The position numbers were made by a program, and so were the translations under genes. Below, one piece after another: positions 49,680 through 58,232 of a DNA stretch of 64,000 nucleotides. The notes beneath the pieces were generated by a model, which saw only the letters and a program-made list of their open reading frames with translations, did no database searches and was not told the DNA's origin. How positions within the stretch are numbered: position 1 is the stretch's first letter; every line of letters begins with the position of its first letter. The DNA is from Collinsella sp. AF23-2 (lineage in GTDB: Bacteria > Actinomycetota > Coriobacteriia > Coriobacteriales > Coriobacteriaceae). The stretch spans positions 1-64,000 of the forward strand of contig NZ_QRVG01000002.1 in the NCBI RefSeq assembly GCF_003459245.1. Direction: 5' to 3'.

Positions 49680-50264
49680 TTGAGCCTTAAGGTTTATCGC
49701 GGGCGTACGCTTGCCCGCAGTCAGGCGCTGCAGCTGCTGTTTCAGGCCGAGGCCACGGACAGCCCGCTCGAGCGCGTCCTCGAGGGCGATTTCCTGATCT
49801 CGAAGGGCCCCCTCGACCCCTATGCGCTGGAGCTGTGCCGCGGTGCCTACGAGCATATCGATCGCATCGACTGTGCCTTGCGCGCCGTCGCCAAGAACTG
49901 GGATCTTATGCGCATGCCCGGCGCCGACCGCAATCTGCTGCGTATCGCCGTCTACGAGATGCGCTTCCCTACCGACGAAGAGGTCTCGGACGCCATCGTG
50001 ATCAACGAGGCCGTTGAGCTTGCCAAGGCCTATGGGACCGACCAGTCCGCGTCGTTCGTCAACGGCGTGCTGGGCAAGATCGCTCGCAGCGAGGAGCTGC
50101 CGGGTGAGGACCTGTACCAGGAGCTGCTGGCCGAGGATCGCGCTCGCGAGGAGGCCCAGGCTGCCGAGGCTGCCGCTAAAGTTGCGGTTGCTCAGGCTGA
50201 GGCTGGTGTGCTGGCCGAGGACGCGGACGCCTCCGAGGTTGTCGTCGACTCCGTCGAGGAGTAG
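49680..50264 (+). CDS. nusB: Transcription antitermination factor NusB
   Basis: A 194-residue NusB protein, a partner of NusE/S10 at boxA during rRNA transcription. The conserved helices are visible: RTLARSQALQLLFQAEATD, LDPYALELCRGAYEHIDRID, DLMRMPGADRNLLRIAVYEMRF and DAIVINEAVELAKAYGTDQSASFVNGVLGKI. About 50 extra C-terminal residues are Ala/Glu-rich and probably disordered. The start is TTG at 49680 with AAGGAG at 6-bp spacing. xseB follows 2 bp later. Confidence 0.94.
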   Translation: MSLKVYRGRTLARSQALQLLFQAEATDSPLERVLEGDFLISKGPLDPYALELCRGAYEHIDRIDCALRAVAKNWDLMRMPGADRNLLRIAVYEMRFPTDEEVSDAIVINEAVELAKAYGTDQSASFVNGVLGKIARSEELPGEDLYQELLAEDRAREEAQAAEAAAKVAVAQAEAGVLAEDADASEVVVDSVEE

Positions 50265-50266
50265 TC

Positions 50267-50506
50267 ATGCCAGAGGGTTCTGTCCGCAACTTTGACGAGA
50301 TCTCGGACCGTCTAGACCAGATTATCGCTACCGTTCGCTCCAAGGATACCTCCTTGGAGCGTTCGCTCGATCTGTTTGACGAGGCGATTGAGCTGGGCTC
50401 CCGCGCGGTCGATATGGTCGACAAGTTTGAGCTGACGCCGCGTGAGGCCGATAAGCTCGAACAGGAATACGATGAGGATGCGGCAAACGAATCCCGCGAT
50501 AGCTAG
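50267..50506 (+). CDS. xseB: Exodeoxyribonuclease VII small subunit
   Basis: A 79-residue helical hairpin protein that assembles with XseA. The core NFDEISDRLDQIIATVRSKDTSLERSLDLFDEAIELGSRAVDMVD matches the family. The usual partner gene xseA is not adjacent. The stop lies 34 bp before the tlyA start. Confidence 0.9.
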   Translation: MPEGSVRNFDEISDRLDQIIATVRSKDTSLERSLDLFDEAIELGSRAVDMVDKFELTPREADKLEQEYDEDAANESRDS

Positions 50507-50540
50507 CCGCATCTCCGGATACGAATGGTTGATGGCATTC

Positions 50541-51344
50541 ATGAAACGCGTGCGTCTTGATGACGAACTGATTTCACAGGGCATCTGCGCCGATCGCGCG
50601 GATGCCCTTCGCACTCTTATGGCCGGCTTGGTCTCGAGTGGCGGCGAGCGCTTGACTTCGCCGGGCCTTAAGGTGACCCCGGGCCTGCCGCTGCACGTGA
50701 AGGGGCGCATTCCCTATGTTGGCCGCGGCGGTCTTAAGCTCGAAGGCGCGCTTGATGCGTTTGGCATCAATCCGACGGGCCTTGCCTGTCTGGATGTGGG
50801 CTGCTCTACCGGCGGCTTTACTGATTGCCTGCTCAAGCGCGGAGCTGCGACCGTTGTCTCGGTGGACGTGGGTCGCGCCCAGTTCGATTGGTCGTTGCGT
50901 CAGGACGATCGCGTGACGCTGCATGAGCGCACCAACGTGACGCAGCTGCCTGAGCTTGGCTATGCGAGTGCCATCGACCTGGCTGTATGTGATGTCTCGT
51001 TTACCGGCATCGCGAACATTATCGATGCGGTGCTGTTGTGCCTGACGTCTACGGGCGCATTCTGCACGCTCGTAAAGCCGCAGTTTGAGGCTCCGGCGGC
51101 GCTGGTGGGTGAGGGCGGCATTGTGACCGATCCTGCCGTGCGCCGCGATACACTCGTGGCGGCGGTTGAACTCTTTGCTGCCAAGGGTCTGTTCCCGGTC
51201 GATGTGTGCGTGTCACCCATTCATGGTGCCAAGGGCAACGTTGAGTTTTTCCTGTACGGCACGAGGTTTGCTCCTGGTGAACGCACCGACGATGAGCTGC
51301 AATCCCAGGTATCGGCTTTGAGCGAGAAAGCGGCAACGCTATGA
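50541..51344 (+). CDS. tlyA: TlyA family rRNA methyltransferase / haemolysin-like protein
   Basis: A 267-residue protein with an N-terminal S4 domain (VRLDDELISQGICADRADALRTLMAGLV) and a Rossmann methyltransferase domain (LDVGCSTGGFTDCLLKRGAATVVSVDVG, CDVSFTGIANII, VKPQFEA). TlyA enzymes 2'-O-methylate 16S and sometimes 23S rRNA and affect capreomycin sensitivity in mycobacteria. ATG at 50541 gives the family-like start MKRVRLDDEL; an in-frame ATG at 50532 is possible. It overlaps nadK by 4 bp, in the conserved xseB-tlyA-nadK-recN order. Confidence 0.92.
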   Translation: MKRVRLDDELISQGICADRADALRTLMAGLVSSGGERLTSPGLKVTPGLPLHVKGRIPYVGRGGLKLEGALDAFGINPTGLACLDVGCSTGGFTDCLLKRGAATVVSVDVGRAQFDWSLRQDDRVTLHERTNVTQLPELGYASAIDLAVCDVSFTGIANIIDAVLLCLTSTGAFCTLVKPQFEAPAALVGEGGIVTDPAVRRDTLVAAVELFAAKGLFPVDVCVSPIHGAKGNVEFFLYGTRFAPGERTDDELQSQVSALSEKAATL

Positions 51345-52201
51345 AGGTCTTTCTGGTTCCCAATTACTACAAGCAAGAGGCGGTCGAGAGCGGCCTGATA
51401 CTCGAGCTTTGGCTTTCACGCCAGGGCTACGAGGTGGCATGGGCTGCCGATCAGCGCTCCAAGATCCAGAGCGCGCCCGATGTTGACGATGCCGACCTGG
51501 TCATTACGCTCGGCGGCGACGGCACGCTGCTGCGTGCGGCCCGTATCCTCAACTACCGCGAGATTCCTATCCTTGGTCTTTCCTATGGTCATCTGGGCTT
51601 TTTAACTGCTGCGAGTCCCGAGGAGCGCGACATTCTGCAGGTCGTGAGCGACGCCCTGTCCGGCGAGCTGCACGTGAGCCGTCGCGCCACGATCGCCGCG
51701 GATATCGTGTCCGTGCGCGACGAGGGCACGAAGGATGTCGTGCGCACGTTCGCTCTCAACGACATGGCGCTTACGCGCGGCCCCCTGTCCGATATGGTCG
51801 AGTTCGACATCACGGTGTCGGGCCACCATATCGATCGACTGCGTGGCGACGGCGTGGTCGTGTCCACGGCGACTGGTTCTACGGGGTACGCGCTGAGTGC
51901 CGGTGGCCCCATCGTGAGCCCCGATTACACGGGCATGGTCTGCGTACCCATTGCGCCGCACACCATTCAGGCTCGTGCCTTTTTGACTTCGCCGAGTGAT
52001 GTCGTCGAAATCTTTATGTCTGACGACCGCCCGAGCGTTCCGGCGATCGCTATCGATGGACAGTTTATTACTTGCGATGGCACCGTCGAGAGTGTGGCGG
52101 TGCGCCGCGGGCCCGGAGATGTGCTGCTGCTCGATTACGGCCCCGAGAGCTTTTATAACTCGGTGAGCCGCGTATTCTACGGAGTCCGTCATGATCGATG
52201 A
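51341..52201 (+). CDS. nadK: NAD kinase
   Basis: A 286-residue ATP-dependent NAD kinase. The GGDGT motif is in LVITLGGDGTLLRAAR. NDMALTRGPLSDMVEFDITVSG and GDGVVVSTATGSTGYALSAGGPIVSP form the NAD site, and IAIDGQF occurs near the end. The sole NADP+ source in most bacteria, it also supports the NADPH need of dihydrofolate reductase. It overlaps both tlyA (4 bp) and recN (11 bp). Confidence 0.96.
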   Translation: MKVFLVPNYYKQEAVESGLILELWLSRQGYEVAWAADQRSKIQSAPDVDDADLVITLGGDGTLLRAARILNYREIPILGLSYGHLGFLTAASPEERDILQVVSDALSGELHVSRRATIAADIVSVRDEGTKDVVRTFALNDMALTRGPLSDMVEFDITVSGHHIDRLRGDGVVVSTATGSTGYALSAGGPIVSPDYTGMVCVPIAPHTIQARAFLTSPSDVVEIFMSDDRPSVPAIAIDGQFITCDGTVESVAVRRGPGDVLLLDYGPESFYNSVSRVFYGVRHDR

Positions 52202-53819
52202 GCTGCAGGTTTCTAACATTGCACTCATTCGCGAGGCGACGTTGGTTCCGAGTTCGGGCCTAACGGTTTTGACTGGCGAGACTGGCGCCGGCAAGACCGC
52301 GCTGCTCTCGGCCCTCAAGCTTATTTTGGGTGAGCGCGCGGATTCGTCGACGGTGCGCGAGGGCGAGGCGCTGGCGAGTGTCGAGGCGCGCTTGTTCGAC
52401 GGCCCGCACGACACGGAAGGCTTCACGGTCCAGCGCAGCCTTTCCGCTGAGGGCCGCAGCCGCGTGAAGATTGACGGCCGTATCGCCAGTGTGCGCGAGC
52501 TTTCGGAGCGCGTCGGCGTGATGATGGATCTGTGTGGCCAGCACGAGCACCAGCGCTTGCTCGATCCGGCGCATCATGTTGCCATGGTCGATGCCTGGGC
52601 AGGGCGCCCGGCACTCGAGACGCTGGATGCGTACCGCGCCTGCTTTAAGGCATCGCGCGCGGCTGCCAAGGAAGTCCGTCGCGTCGAAGAGGCCTCGCGT
52701 GCGCAGGGGAGCCGCGTCGAGGAGGCGCGCTTTGCCCTCGAGCGCATCGGCGAGGTCGATCCCAAGCCGGGCGAGTATGAGGAACTCGAGGAACTGCTGC
52801 CGCGCTCCGAACATGCCGAGGTACTCGTTGCCACAGCTAACGATGTCCATGCATCGCTTGCCGCTGAAGGGGGAGCGCTCGATGTCGTGAACAACGCCGT
52901 GGCAGAGCTTTCCCGTATGGCTACCGTCGATCGCAAACTGGGTGACATTGCCGATACGCTTTCGGATGCCTGTATCTCCCTTGAGGATTGCGCGAACGAG
53001 CTTCGTGCCTATCGTGATGGCATCGCCTTCGACCCGCGTGAGCTCGCTCGCATGCGTGAGCGGTATTCCGACCTCAAGGGCCTGTTGCGTCAGTGGGGTC
53101 CAACCATGGACGATGTGTTTGCCATGCGCGATCGCTCGCAAGAGCTGCTGTCCCTGGTCGATGATGGCGATGAACAGATCAAAAAGGCGCGTGAGGCGCT
53201 CGGGATCGCCGAGCGCGAGTTGTTTGCCGCCGCCAAGGCACTTAAGCGTGCGCGCAATACGGCAGCCCCGCGTTTTTGTCACGAGGTGGGTCGTCAGATG
53301 GCACGCCTGGAGATGGGTAGTGCCGAGCTCGTCTGGGAGTCACGTGATCTTCCCCGTGCTGAGTGGACGCCCGTTGGTCCTTCGAGCTACGAGCTGCTAT
53401 ACCGCAGCGGTGCCGGTTTGACGCCGCGCCCCCTGCGCCGAATTGCGTCGGGCGGCGAGCTCAGCCGCGTCATGCTGGCAAGCAAGGTTGTCCTCGGTAA
53501 CGCGGACGGTGTCGATACGCTCGTGTTTGACGAGGTCGATGCTGGTGTCGGTGGCTCCACGGCGCGTGCGCTTGCGGGCGTGCTGGCAGATCTCGCCGCT
53601 ACGCATCAGGTGATTGTCGTAACCCACTTGGCACAGGTCGCCGTCATGGCCGACAAGCATTATGTTGTCAGCAAGGAATCGGGCGATGTTCCCCAGACGC
53701 ATTTGGACGAGGTAACCGGTGATGCGCGTACCGCCGAGATCGCCCGCATGCTCAGCGGCGATCAGTCCGAGGCAAGCTTGGCCCACGCCAAGCAGATGCT
53801 GGAAGAAGCTCGAGGCTAG
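52191..53819 (+). CDS. recN: DNA repair protein RecN
   Basis: A 542-residue SMC-like ATPase acting early in double-strand break repair. Walker A is TGETGAGKTALLSALKLILG near residue 30, followed by the QHEHQRLLDPAHH segment. Coiled coils fill the middle. The C-terminal head has IASGGELSRVMLASKVVL (signature) and TLVFDEVDAGVGGSTARALAGVLADLA (Walker B), then VVTHLAQVAVMADKHYVVSKE. It ends the operon; an inverted-repeat cluster follows. Confidence 0.95.
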   Translation: MIDELQVSNIALIREATLVPSSGLTVLTGETGAGKTALLSALKLILGERADSSTVREGEALASVEARLFDGPHDTEGFTVQRSLSAEGRSRVKIDGRIASVRELSERVGVMMDLCGQHEHQRLLDPAHHVAMVDAWAGRPALETLDAYRACFKASRAAAKEVRRVEEASRAQGSRVEEARFALERIGEVDPKPGEYEELEELLPRSEHAEVLVATANDVHASLAAEGGALDVVNNAVAELSRMATVDRKLGDIADTLSDACISLEDCANELRAYRDGIAFDPRELARMRERYSDLKGLLRQWGPTMDDVFAMRDRSQELLSLVDDGDEQIKKAREALGIAERELFAAAKALKRARNTAAPRFCHEVGRQMARLEMGSAELVWESRDLPRAEWTPVGPSSYELLYRSGAGLTPRPLRRIASGGELSRVMLASKVVLGNADGVDTLVFDEVDAGVGGSTARALAGVLADLAATHQVIVVTHLAQVAVMADKHYVVSKESGDVPQTHLDEVTGDARTAEIARMLSGDQSEASLAHAKQMLEEARG

Positions 53820-53835
53820 GCCGTATCAGCGGTGT

Positions 53836-53942
53836 TGGTGGGACAAAAATATCAGTAGTTCTTGTCCCATGTGTGAAAGCCGCATCGTGCTTGTTACCGC
53901 GGGCGACCCTGGGACAAAACTACTGATATTTTTGTCCCACCA
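53836..53942. repeat. Long inverted repeat downstream of recN
   Basis: 25-bp perfect arms (53836-53860 and 53918-53942) continue, after one extra base on the left, into 8-bp arms (53862-53869 and 53910-53917) around a 40-nt loop. Each arm itself begins and ends with (T)GGGACAA/TTGTCCCA. No gene is encoded inside. The whole gap 53820-54152 is filled by this element and the next. Confidence 0.9.
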
Positions 53943-53964
53943 CGTGCTTGCGTGGCCCATGTGT

Positions 53965-54122
53965 CACAAAACTATGCCGGTTTACTACGATGAATTGGCG
54001 TAGCTCGAGCATGGCTAAAATTGTAAAAAGAAAACCGCAGGTAGAACGCCTGCGGTTTTCTTTTAAAACGCGATGTGTTCGCATATTCCGAATTCATCGT
54101 AGTAAACCGGCATAGTTTTGTG
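53965..54122. repeat. Second long inverted repeat enclosing a terminator
   Basis: 32-bp perfect arms (53965-53996 and 54091-54122) start CACAAAACTATGCCGG and enclose 94 bp. The motif ACAAAACTA is shared with the neighbouring element, so the two may be related. Inside lies a strong bidirectional terminator (54026-54064). Confidence 0.9.
54026..54064. terminator. Bidirectional terminator between recN and the RpiR-type gene
   Basis: AAAAGAAAACCGCAGG (54026-54041) pairs perfectly with CCTGCGGTTTTCTTTT (54049-54064); the A and T flanks suit both converging transcripts. Confidence 0.85.
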
Positions 54123-54152
54123 GGAACGGTACATAACGACCCTTACTAAAAC

Positions 54153-55010
54153 CTACTCCACGACCTTATCCGGCTGGATGAGCTCCTCGTAGTAGCTGAT
54201 ATGCTCGCGCGCGTCCTCGATTTCGGGCAGCAGGAAGTTGTAGATAACCTCGATGATCATCGTGGCGCTGATCTTGGAGAACGCAAAGTCGCCCGTCGTC
54301 AGCAGTGCTTCGTGGTTGACGGTATTAAAGGTGTAGTCTGCCAGGCGCGCGAGCGGGGATTTGCTGTCGCTGCTGATGACGACTATTGTTGCGCCGCAGT
54401 CGCGAGCCGCTTTTGCCATGCGATTCAGTCGACGCGATTTGCCGGAGTTTGAGATGAGCACGATGACATCACCTGGACGCAACGTGAGCGCAAAGCCGAT
54501 TGATGTCTCGCTAATGGTGCTCGCCATGCAGCGCAGGCCCAGCTGCGAAAACTTAAACGTCGCATCGAGCGCGACCGCGTTCGTATTGCCCACAGCTGCA
54601 AACTCAATAACCCCTGCATGCTTAAGGGCATGCACAACAGCCGCCAGCGTATCGTGGTCGATCCCGTCGATGGTCGCATTAAGCTCGCTCACCTTGGCAG
54701 CCAGAATGTTCTTGAGGCTCTGCTCCATATTGTCGAGCGAGACCTCGTCAGTCAGGCCCTCGTTGCGCTGGCTTTCCAAATCCCTTGCCAACGAAAACTG
54801 AAAGCTGCGGAAGCTACCAAAGCCAAGCTTGCGGCAGAAGCGCGAAACGGTCGCCTCGGACGTGGCGGCGGCGCGCGAGAGCTGAGCCGCCGTGAGGCGT
54901 GGCGCCTCGGACTGGTGCTCCAGTATATAGTCGACAATGCGCTGCTCGGACTCGCTGTATCCCTGATGGGTACTAATGAGGGAAAGTGCGCTCTTGCTAC
55001 TATCGGACAT
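54153..55010 (-). CDS. MurR/RpiR family transcriptional regulator
   Basis: A 285-residue regulator with an N-terminal RpiR helix-turn-helix (LTAAQLSRAAATSEATVSRFCRKLGFGSFRSFQF) and a C-terminal SIS sugar-phosphate domain (GVIEFAAVGNTNAVALDATFKFSQLG ... RPGDVIVLISNSGKSRRLNRMAKAARDCGATIVVIS). SIS domains in this family sense phosphosugars. It is divergent from fruA, so control of the fructose PTS genes by fructose-1-phosphate or a similar ligand is likely. ATG at 55010 has CAGGAG 8 bp upstream; the frame to 55058 lacks one. Confidence 0.9.
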   Translation of the reverse strand: MSDSSKSALSLISTHQGYSESEQRIVDYILEHQSEAPRLTAAQLSRAAATSEATVSRFCRKLGFGSFRSFQFSLARDLESQRNEGLTDEVSLDNMEQSLKNILAAKVSELNATIDGIDHDTLAAVVHALKHAGVIEFAAVGNTNAVALDATFKFSQLGLRCMASTISETSIGFALTLRPGDVIVLISNSGKSRRLNRMAKAARDCGATIVVISSDSKSPLARLADYTFNTVNHEALLTTGDFAFSKISATMIIEVIYNFLLPEIEDAREHISYYEELIQPDKVVE

Positions 55011-55140
55011 GGATGGCTCCTGGTTGGCATGAAAATCGGACTCGCTTTGTAATGTCATAGTATAGGGGGATTTTCAATTACAAGATACACCTTGCCGTTT
55101 CAAGAGTTGATGGTAAACTTTCACCTACCGTTTACGGTTA

Positions 55141-55155
55141 TGAAAGAACCTTTCA
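55141..55155. promoter_or_regulatory. Candidate RpiR-type operator upstream of fruA
   Basis: TGAAAGAACCTTTCA is a perfect inverted repeat (TGAAAG-3-CTTTCA) in the 272-bp regulator-fruA gap. A further CTTTCAC half lies at 55119-55125, and GGTAAAC/GTTTACGG elements lie between. Confidence 0.4.
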
Positions 55156-55282
55156 CCGGAGAATTGCGCCCTGTCTCTTCTCACGCGGACGGTAGGTTGG
55201 TATCTTTCAGTTGTGGAAAAGCGCGCAAGGACGCGCGTGTAGGGGAGCGCCTGCGGGCGCAAAACTTAAAAAGGAGGGACAC

Positions 55283-57286
55283 ATGGCTAAGTTTGACATC
55301 ATCGCCGCGACCGGTTGCCCGACCGGCATTGCGCACACCTTCATGGCGAAGGAGGCGCTGGAGAAGGCAGCTGCCGAGCGCGGTCTGACCATTAAGGTCG
55401 AGACTCATGGCCAGGTCGGTGTCGAGAACGAGCTCACCAAGAGCGAGATCGCCGGTGCCAAGGCCGTCGTCGTCGCAGCCGATAAGGATGTCCAGGCTGA
55501 GCGTTTCGCCGGCAAGCCCATGGTTTCCGTTGGTGTTTCCAAGGCCCTGTCCGTTGAGGCCGCCGGTAAGCTGATTGACCGCGCACTTGCCGCCAAGGGC
55601 GACAGCACGGTTGCGGCCGCTGCCGATGTCGAGGACGAGGTCGAGGAGAAGGAGTCCATCGGCCACGTCATCTATAAGCACCTCATGAACGGCGTCAGCC
55701 ACATGCTGGTCTTCGTCGTTGCCGGTGGTGTTCTGACCGCCGTTTCGTTCCTGTGGGGCATCACGTCCTTCGATTCGACGGCTGCCGACTACAACAGCTT
55801 CGCCGCTATGCTCAAGATCATCGGCGGCATTGCCATGAACCTCATGGTTCCGGTGCTTTCCGCCTACATCGCCGAGTCCATCGGCAAGCGCCCGGCGCTC
55901 GTCCCCGGTTTTGTTGCCGGTATGATCGCCATCCAGGGCCTGCCTGTTAACGCCGAGACCGGCATGATCGACGCCGGTGGCGCCGGCGTGGGCTTCGGCT
56001 TCCTGGGCGGCATCGTCGGTGGCTTCCTCGCCGGTTATGTCATCCTGCTGCTCGAGAAGGTCTTTGCCGGTCTGCCCAAGAACCTGGACGGCCTCAAGGC
56101 AATCTTTTTGTACCCGCTGTTCTCGACGGCTATCGTCGGCCTGGTCATGCTCGGCATTTCCGGCCCCATGGCTGCCATCAACACCGCCATGATGGACTTC
56201 CTCAAGGGCCTGTCCGCCTCTGGCGCCGTTGTCCTGGGTCTTGCCATCGGCTGCATGTGTGCCTTTGACATGGGTGGCCCGGTTAACAAGGCTGCTTACG
56301 TCACCGGTACCGCTATGCTCACCGAGGCCCTGGCCGCCGGTGTTGGCACCGACACCTATAACTTCGGCACCAACTTCATGGCTGCCGTCTCCGCCGCTTG
56401 CATCGTTCCGCCGCTGATCACCACCTTCGCCGTCGTTGTCGGCAAGAAGTACTTCAGCCAGGAGGATCATGACGCCGGTATCGTCAACCTCATCCTTGGT
56501 TGCACCCACATCACCGAGGGCGCCATTCCGTTCATGACCAAGAACATCTGGCCCGTTATGCCCATCATGATGCTCGGTTCCTCTATCGCTTCGATCCTGA
56601 CCATTATGTTCAACGTCCACGATCCGGCGCCTCACGGTGGCTTCCTGGTCCTGCCCGTTGTCGAGAACGGTCCCCTGTGGGTCCTCGCGATCCTCATCGG
56701 CGCCGTGGTCGGCGGCATCCTTTTCGTGGCCTTCAAGAAGTACGACTTCGAGAAGAACCAGAAGGTCGCTCCTGCAGCCAAGCCGGCCGAGGCTCCCAAG
56801 CCCGCTGCTGTCGAGGCCCCCAAGGCCGAGGCTGCCGACTTCGTGAAGGTCGAGAATGTCTTTGTCGCCGAGGACTTCGCTTCTCGTGACGAGGCCCTGA
56901 GCTTCGTTTCCAACCAGGCTGTCAAGGCCGGTATCGCCGGCGACGCCGACGCCGTGATGAACGCCTTCCTGGCCCGCGAGGCCGAGGGCACCACGGGCAT
57001 GATGGAGGGCTTCGCCATCCCGCATGCCAAGTCCGACGCCATTACCGAGGCTGCCGTCATCGTCGTCAAGGACGAGTCCGGCGTGACCGGTTGGGACACC
57101 ATGGACGGCGCTCCCGTCAACGTGGCCATCGCGCTGCTCATCCCGGGTGCCCAGGCTGGCACCACGCACCTCAAGATCCTGTCCAAGGTCGCCGAGGCGC
57201 TCATGGACGAGGACTTCCGTGCCACTGTCAAGGGTTCCACCGACGCCGCCGAGATCGCCAAGACGATCAACGCCCGCCTGGTCTAA
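55283..57286 (+). CDS. fruA: PTS fructose transporter, EIIBCA fusion
   Basis: A 667-residue fructose-family phosphotransferase permease in the order IIB-IIC-IIA. IIB has the phosphorylated Cys12 in ATGCPTGIAHTFMAKEAL. IIC (about residues 125-490) has 8-10 membrane segments and the conserved GGPVNKAAYV and GCTHITEGAIPF. An Ala/Pro-rich linker (APAAKPAEAPKPAAVEAPK) leads to IIA, whose phospho-His is His581 in GFAIPHAKSD. The product imports and phosphorylates fructose, probably to fructose-1-phosphate. AAGGAGG precedes the ATG at 55283. A terminator follows at 57319. Confidence 0.95.
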   Translation: MAKFDIIAATGCPTGIAHTFMAKEALEKAAAERGLTIKVETHGQVGVENELTKSEIAGAKAVVVAADKDVQAERFAGKPMVSVGVSKALSVEAAGKLIDRALAAKGDSTVAAAADVEDEVEEKESIGHVIYKHLMNGVSHMLVFVVAGGVLTAVSFLWGITSFDSTAADYNSFAAMLKIIGGIAMNLMVPVLSAYIAESIGKRPALVPGFVAGMIAIQGLPVNAETGMIDAGGAGVGFGFLGGIVGGFLAGYVILLLEKVFAGLPKNLDGLKAIFLYPLFSTAIVGLVMLGISGPMAAINTAMMDFLKGLSASGAVVLGLAIGCMCAFDMGGPVNKAAYVTGTAMLTEALAAGVGTDTYNFGTNFMAAVSAACIVPPLITTFAVVVGKKYFSQEDHDAGIVNLILGCTHITEGAIPFMTKNIWPVMPIMMLGSSIASILTIMFNVHDPAPHGGFLVLPVVENGPLWVLAILIGAVVGGILFVAFKKYDFEKNQKVAPAAKPAEAPKPAAVEAPKAEAADFVKVENVFVAEDFASRDEALSFVSNQAVKAGIAGDADAVMNAFLAREAEGTTGMMEGFAIPHAKSDAITEAAVIVVKDESGVTGWDTMDGAPVNVAIALLIPGAQAGTTHLKILSKVAEALMDEDFRATVKGSTDAAEIAKTINARLV

Positions 57287-57318
57287 TTCCACGGTACGCG
57301 AATAACATCGCCCCCTGT

Positions 57319-57358
57319 AAAAAAGGCGGAGACCCTCTCCAGGGCCTCCGCCTTTTTT
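57319..57358 (+). terminator. Terminator after fruA
   Basis: AAAAAAGGCGGAG pairs with CTCCGCCTTTTTT, with an inner CCCT/AGGG extension. T-rich and A-rich ends make it potentially bidirectional. Confidence 0.88.
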
Positions 57359-57369
57359 CATGCCCCCCT

Positions 57370-57440
57370 TAAGTTGCGGTGAAATAGGGACTGTTTAAAC
57401 GTTTCAACCCCATAATCAGTCCATATTTCACCGCAAGTTA
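57370..57440. repeat. Inverted repeat between fruA and ptsH
   Basis: 24-bp arms (57370-57393 and 57417-57440), 22 of 24 paired, start TAAGTTGCGGTGAAATA and flank a 23-nt AT-rich loop. No gene. Confidence 0.85.
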
Positions 57441-57545
57441 GAAGAAGGGGATAGCGCTGCCTGTCTATCGGATCGTCCGGGCGGACAAATATTCAGCCTG
57501 AATTCCTTTCAGCCGACATTACTCTGGATCGACCGAGTTTCCGCA

Positions 57546-57697
57546 GCTTGCTCGCCCACAGGGGCCCGTGCGCGGCCTGTGAGATTTATCGCGAGTTCCG
57601 CACGAGCCGAAGAGCACTTAATGTGCTCTTCGTGCGAGCAGGACTGTAGAGCAGGAAATCTCACAGGCCGCGCACGGGCCCCTGTGGGCGAGCAAGC
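57546..57697. repeat. 152-bp hairpin element with 42-bp perfect arms
   Basis: Arms 57546-57587 and 57656-57697 are perfectly complementary over 42 bp (outer end GCTTGCTCGCCCACAGGGGC). The interior carries a second hairpin: GAAGAGCAC (57609-57617) with GTGCTCTTC (57623-57631), extended by CGCAC/GTGCG after a 5-nt bulge. No coding capacity is convincing. It fills the gap before the ptsH promoter region. Confidence 0.92.
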
Positions 57698-57835
57698 GGA
57701 CGACAAACACATCTGTCCAATAATTCGTCTGAAACACAATGAAAAACCGTTTGATGTGAGTTAATATAAACAACGTCGTGAATCTGACTCCTGCCACATG
57801 CATGACAGGGGTTAAACACAAAAAAGGAGTCAACT

Positions 57836-58099
57836 ATGGTTTCTGAGAAGGCTACCCTCGTTAATCCTCAGGGTCTGCACATGCGTCCGGCTGGTCTGTT
57901 CGCCTCCACCATGGGCAAGTACGCCTGTGACGTGACGGTCGTCACCCCCGAGAAGGAGGTCAACGGCAAGTCCCCGATGGCCCTCATGGCTGCTGGTATC
58001 CCCTGCGGCACCGAGGTCGAGGTCAAGTGCGACGGCGCTGACGAGGCCGAGGCTCTGGCTGCTGCCATCGAGCTCATCAAGAGCGGTCTTGGCGAGTAG
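57836..58099 (+). CDS. ptsH: Phosphocarrier protein HPr
   Basis: An 87-residue PTS phosphocarrier. The active His15 is in NPQGLHMRPAG, and the regulatory Ser46 is present in VNGKSPMALMAAG, so control by an HPr kinase is possible. It relays phosphate from enzyme I (next gene) to the fructose EIIBCA encoded upstream. AAAAAGGAG precedes the ATG at 57836. Confidence 0.96.
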   Translation: MVSEKATLVNPQGLHMRPAGLFASTMGKYACDVTVVTPEKEVNGKSPMALMAAGIPCGTEVEVKCDGADEAEALAAAIELIKSGLGE

Positions 58100-58232
58100 A
58101 ACTCAAACGGGTCGCATGTTGAACAACTAAGTTCATATTTGGGGGCGCAGTGACCTGTTGTAAGGTAGCTGCGCTCTTTTGTCATGGATATGGCAAAACG
58201 CTTTATCACATGACACGGAGAGAGGAATGGGA

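Noticed and set aside
55181..57361. A 726-codon minus-strand open frame opposite fruA
   Set aside because: Gly/Asp/His-rich antisense shadow of the PTS permease.
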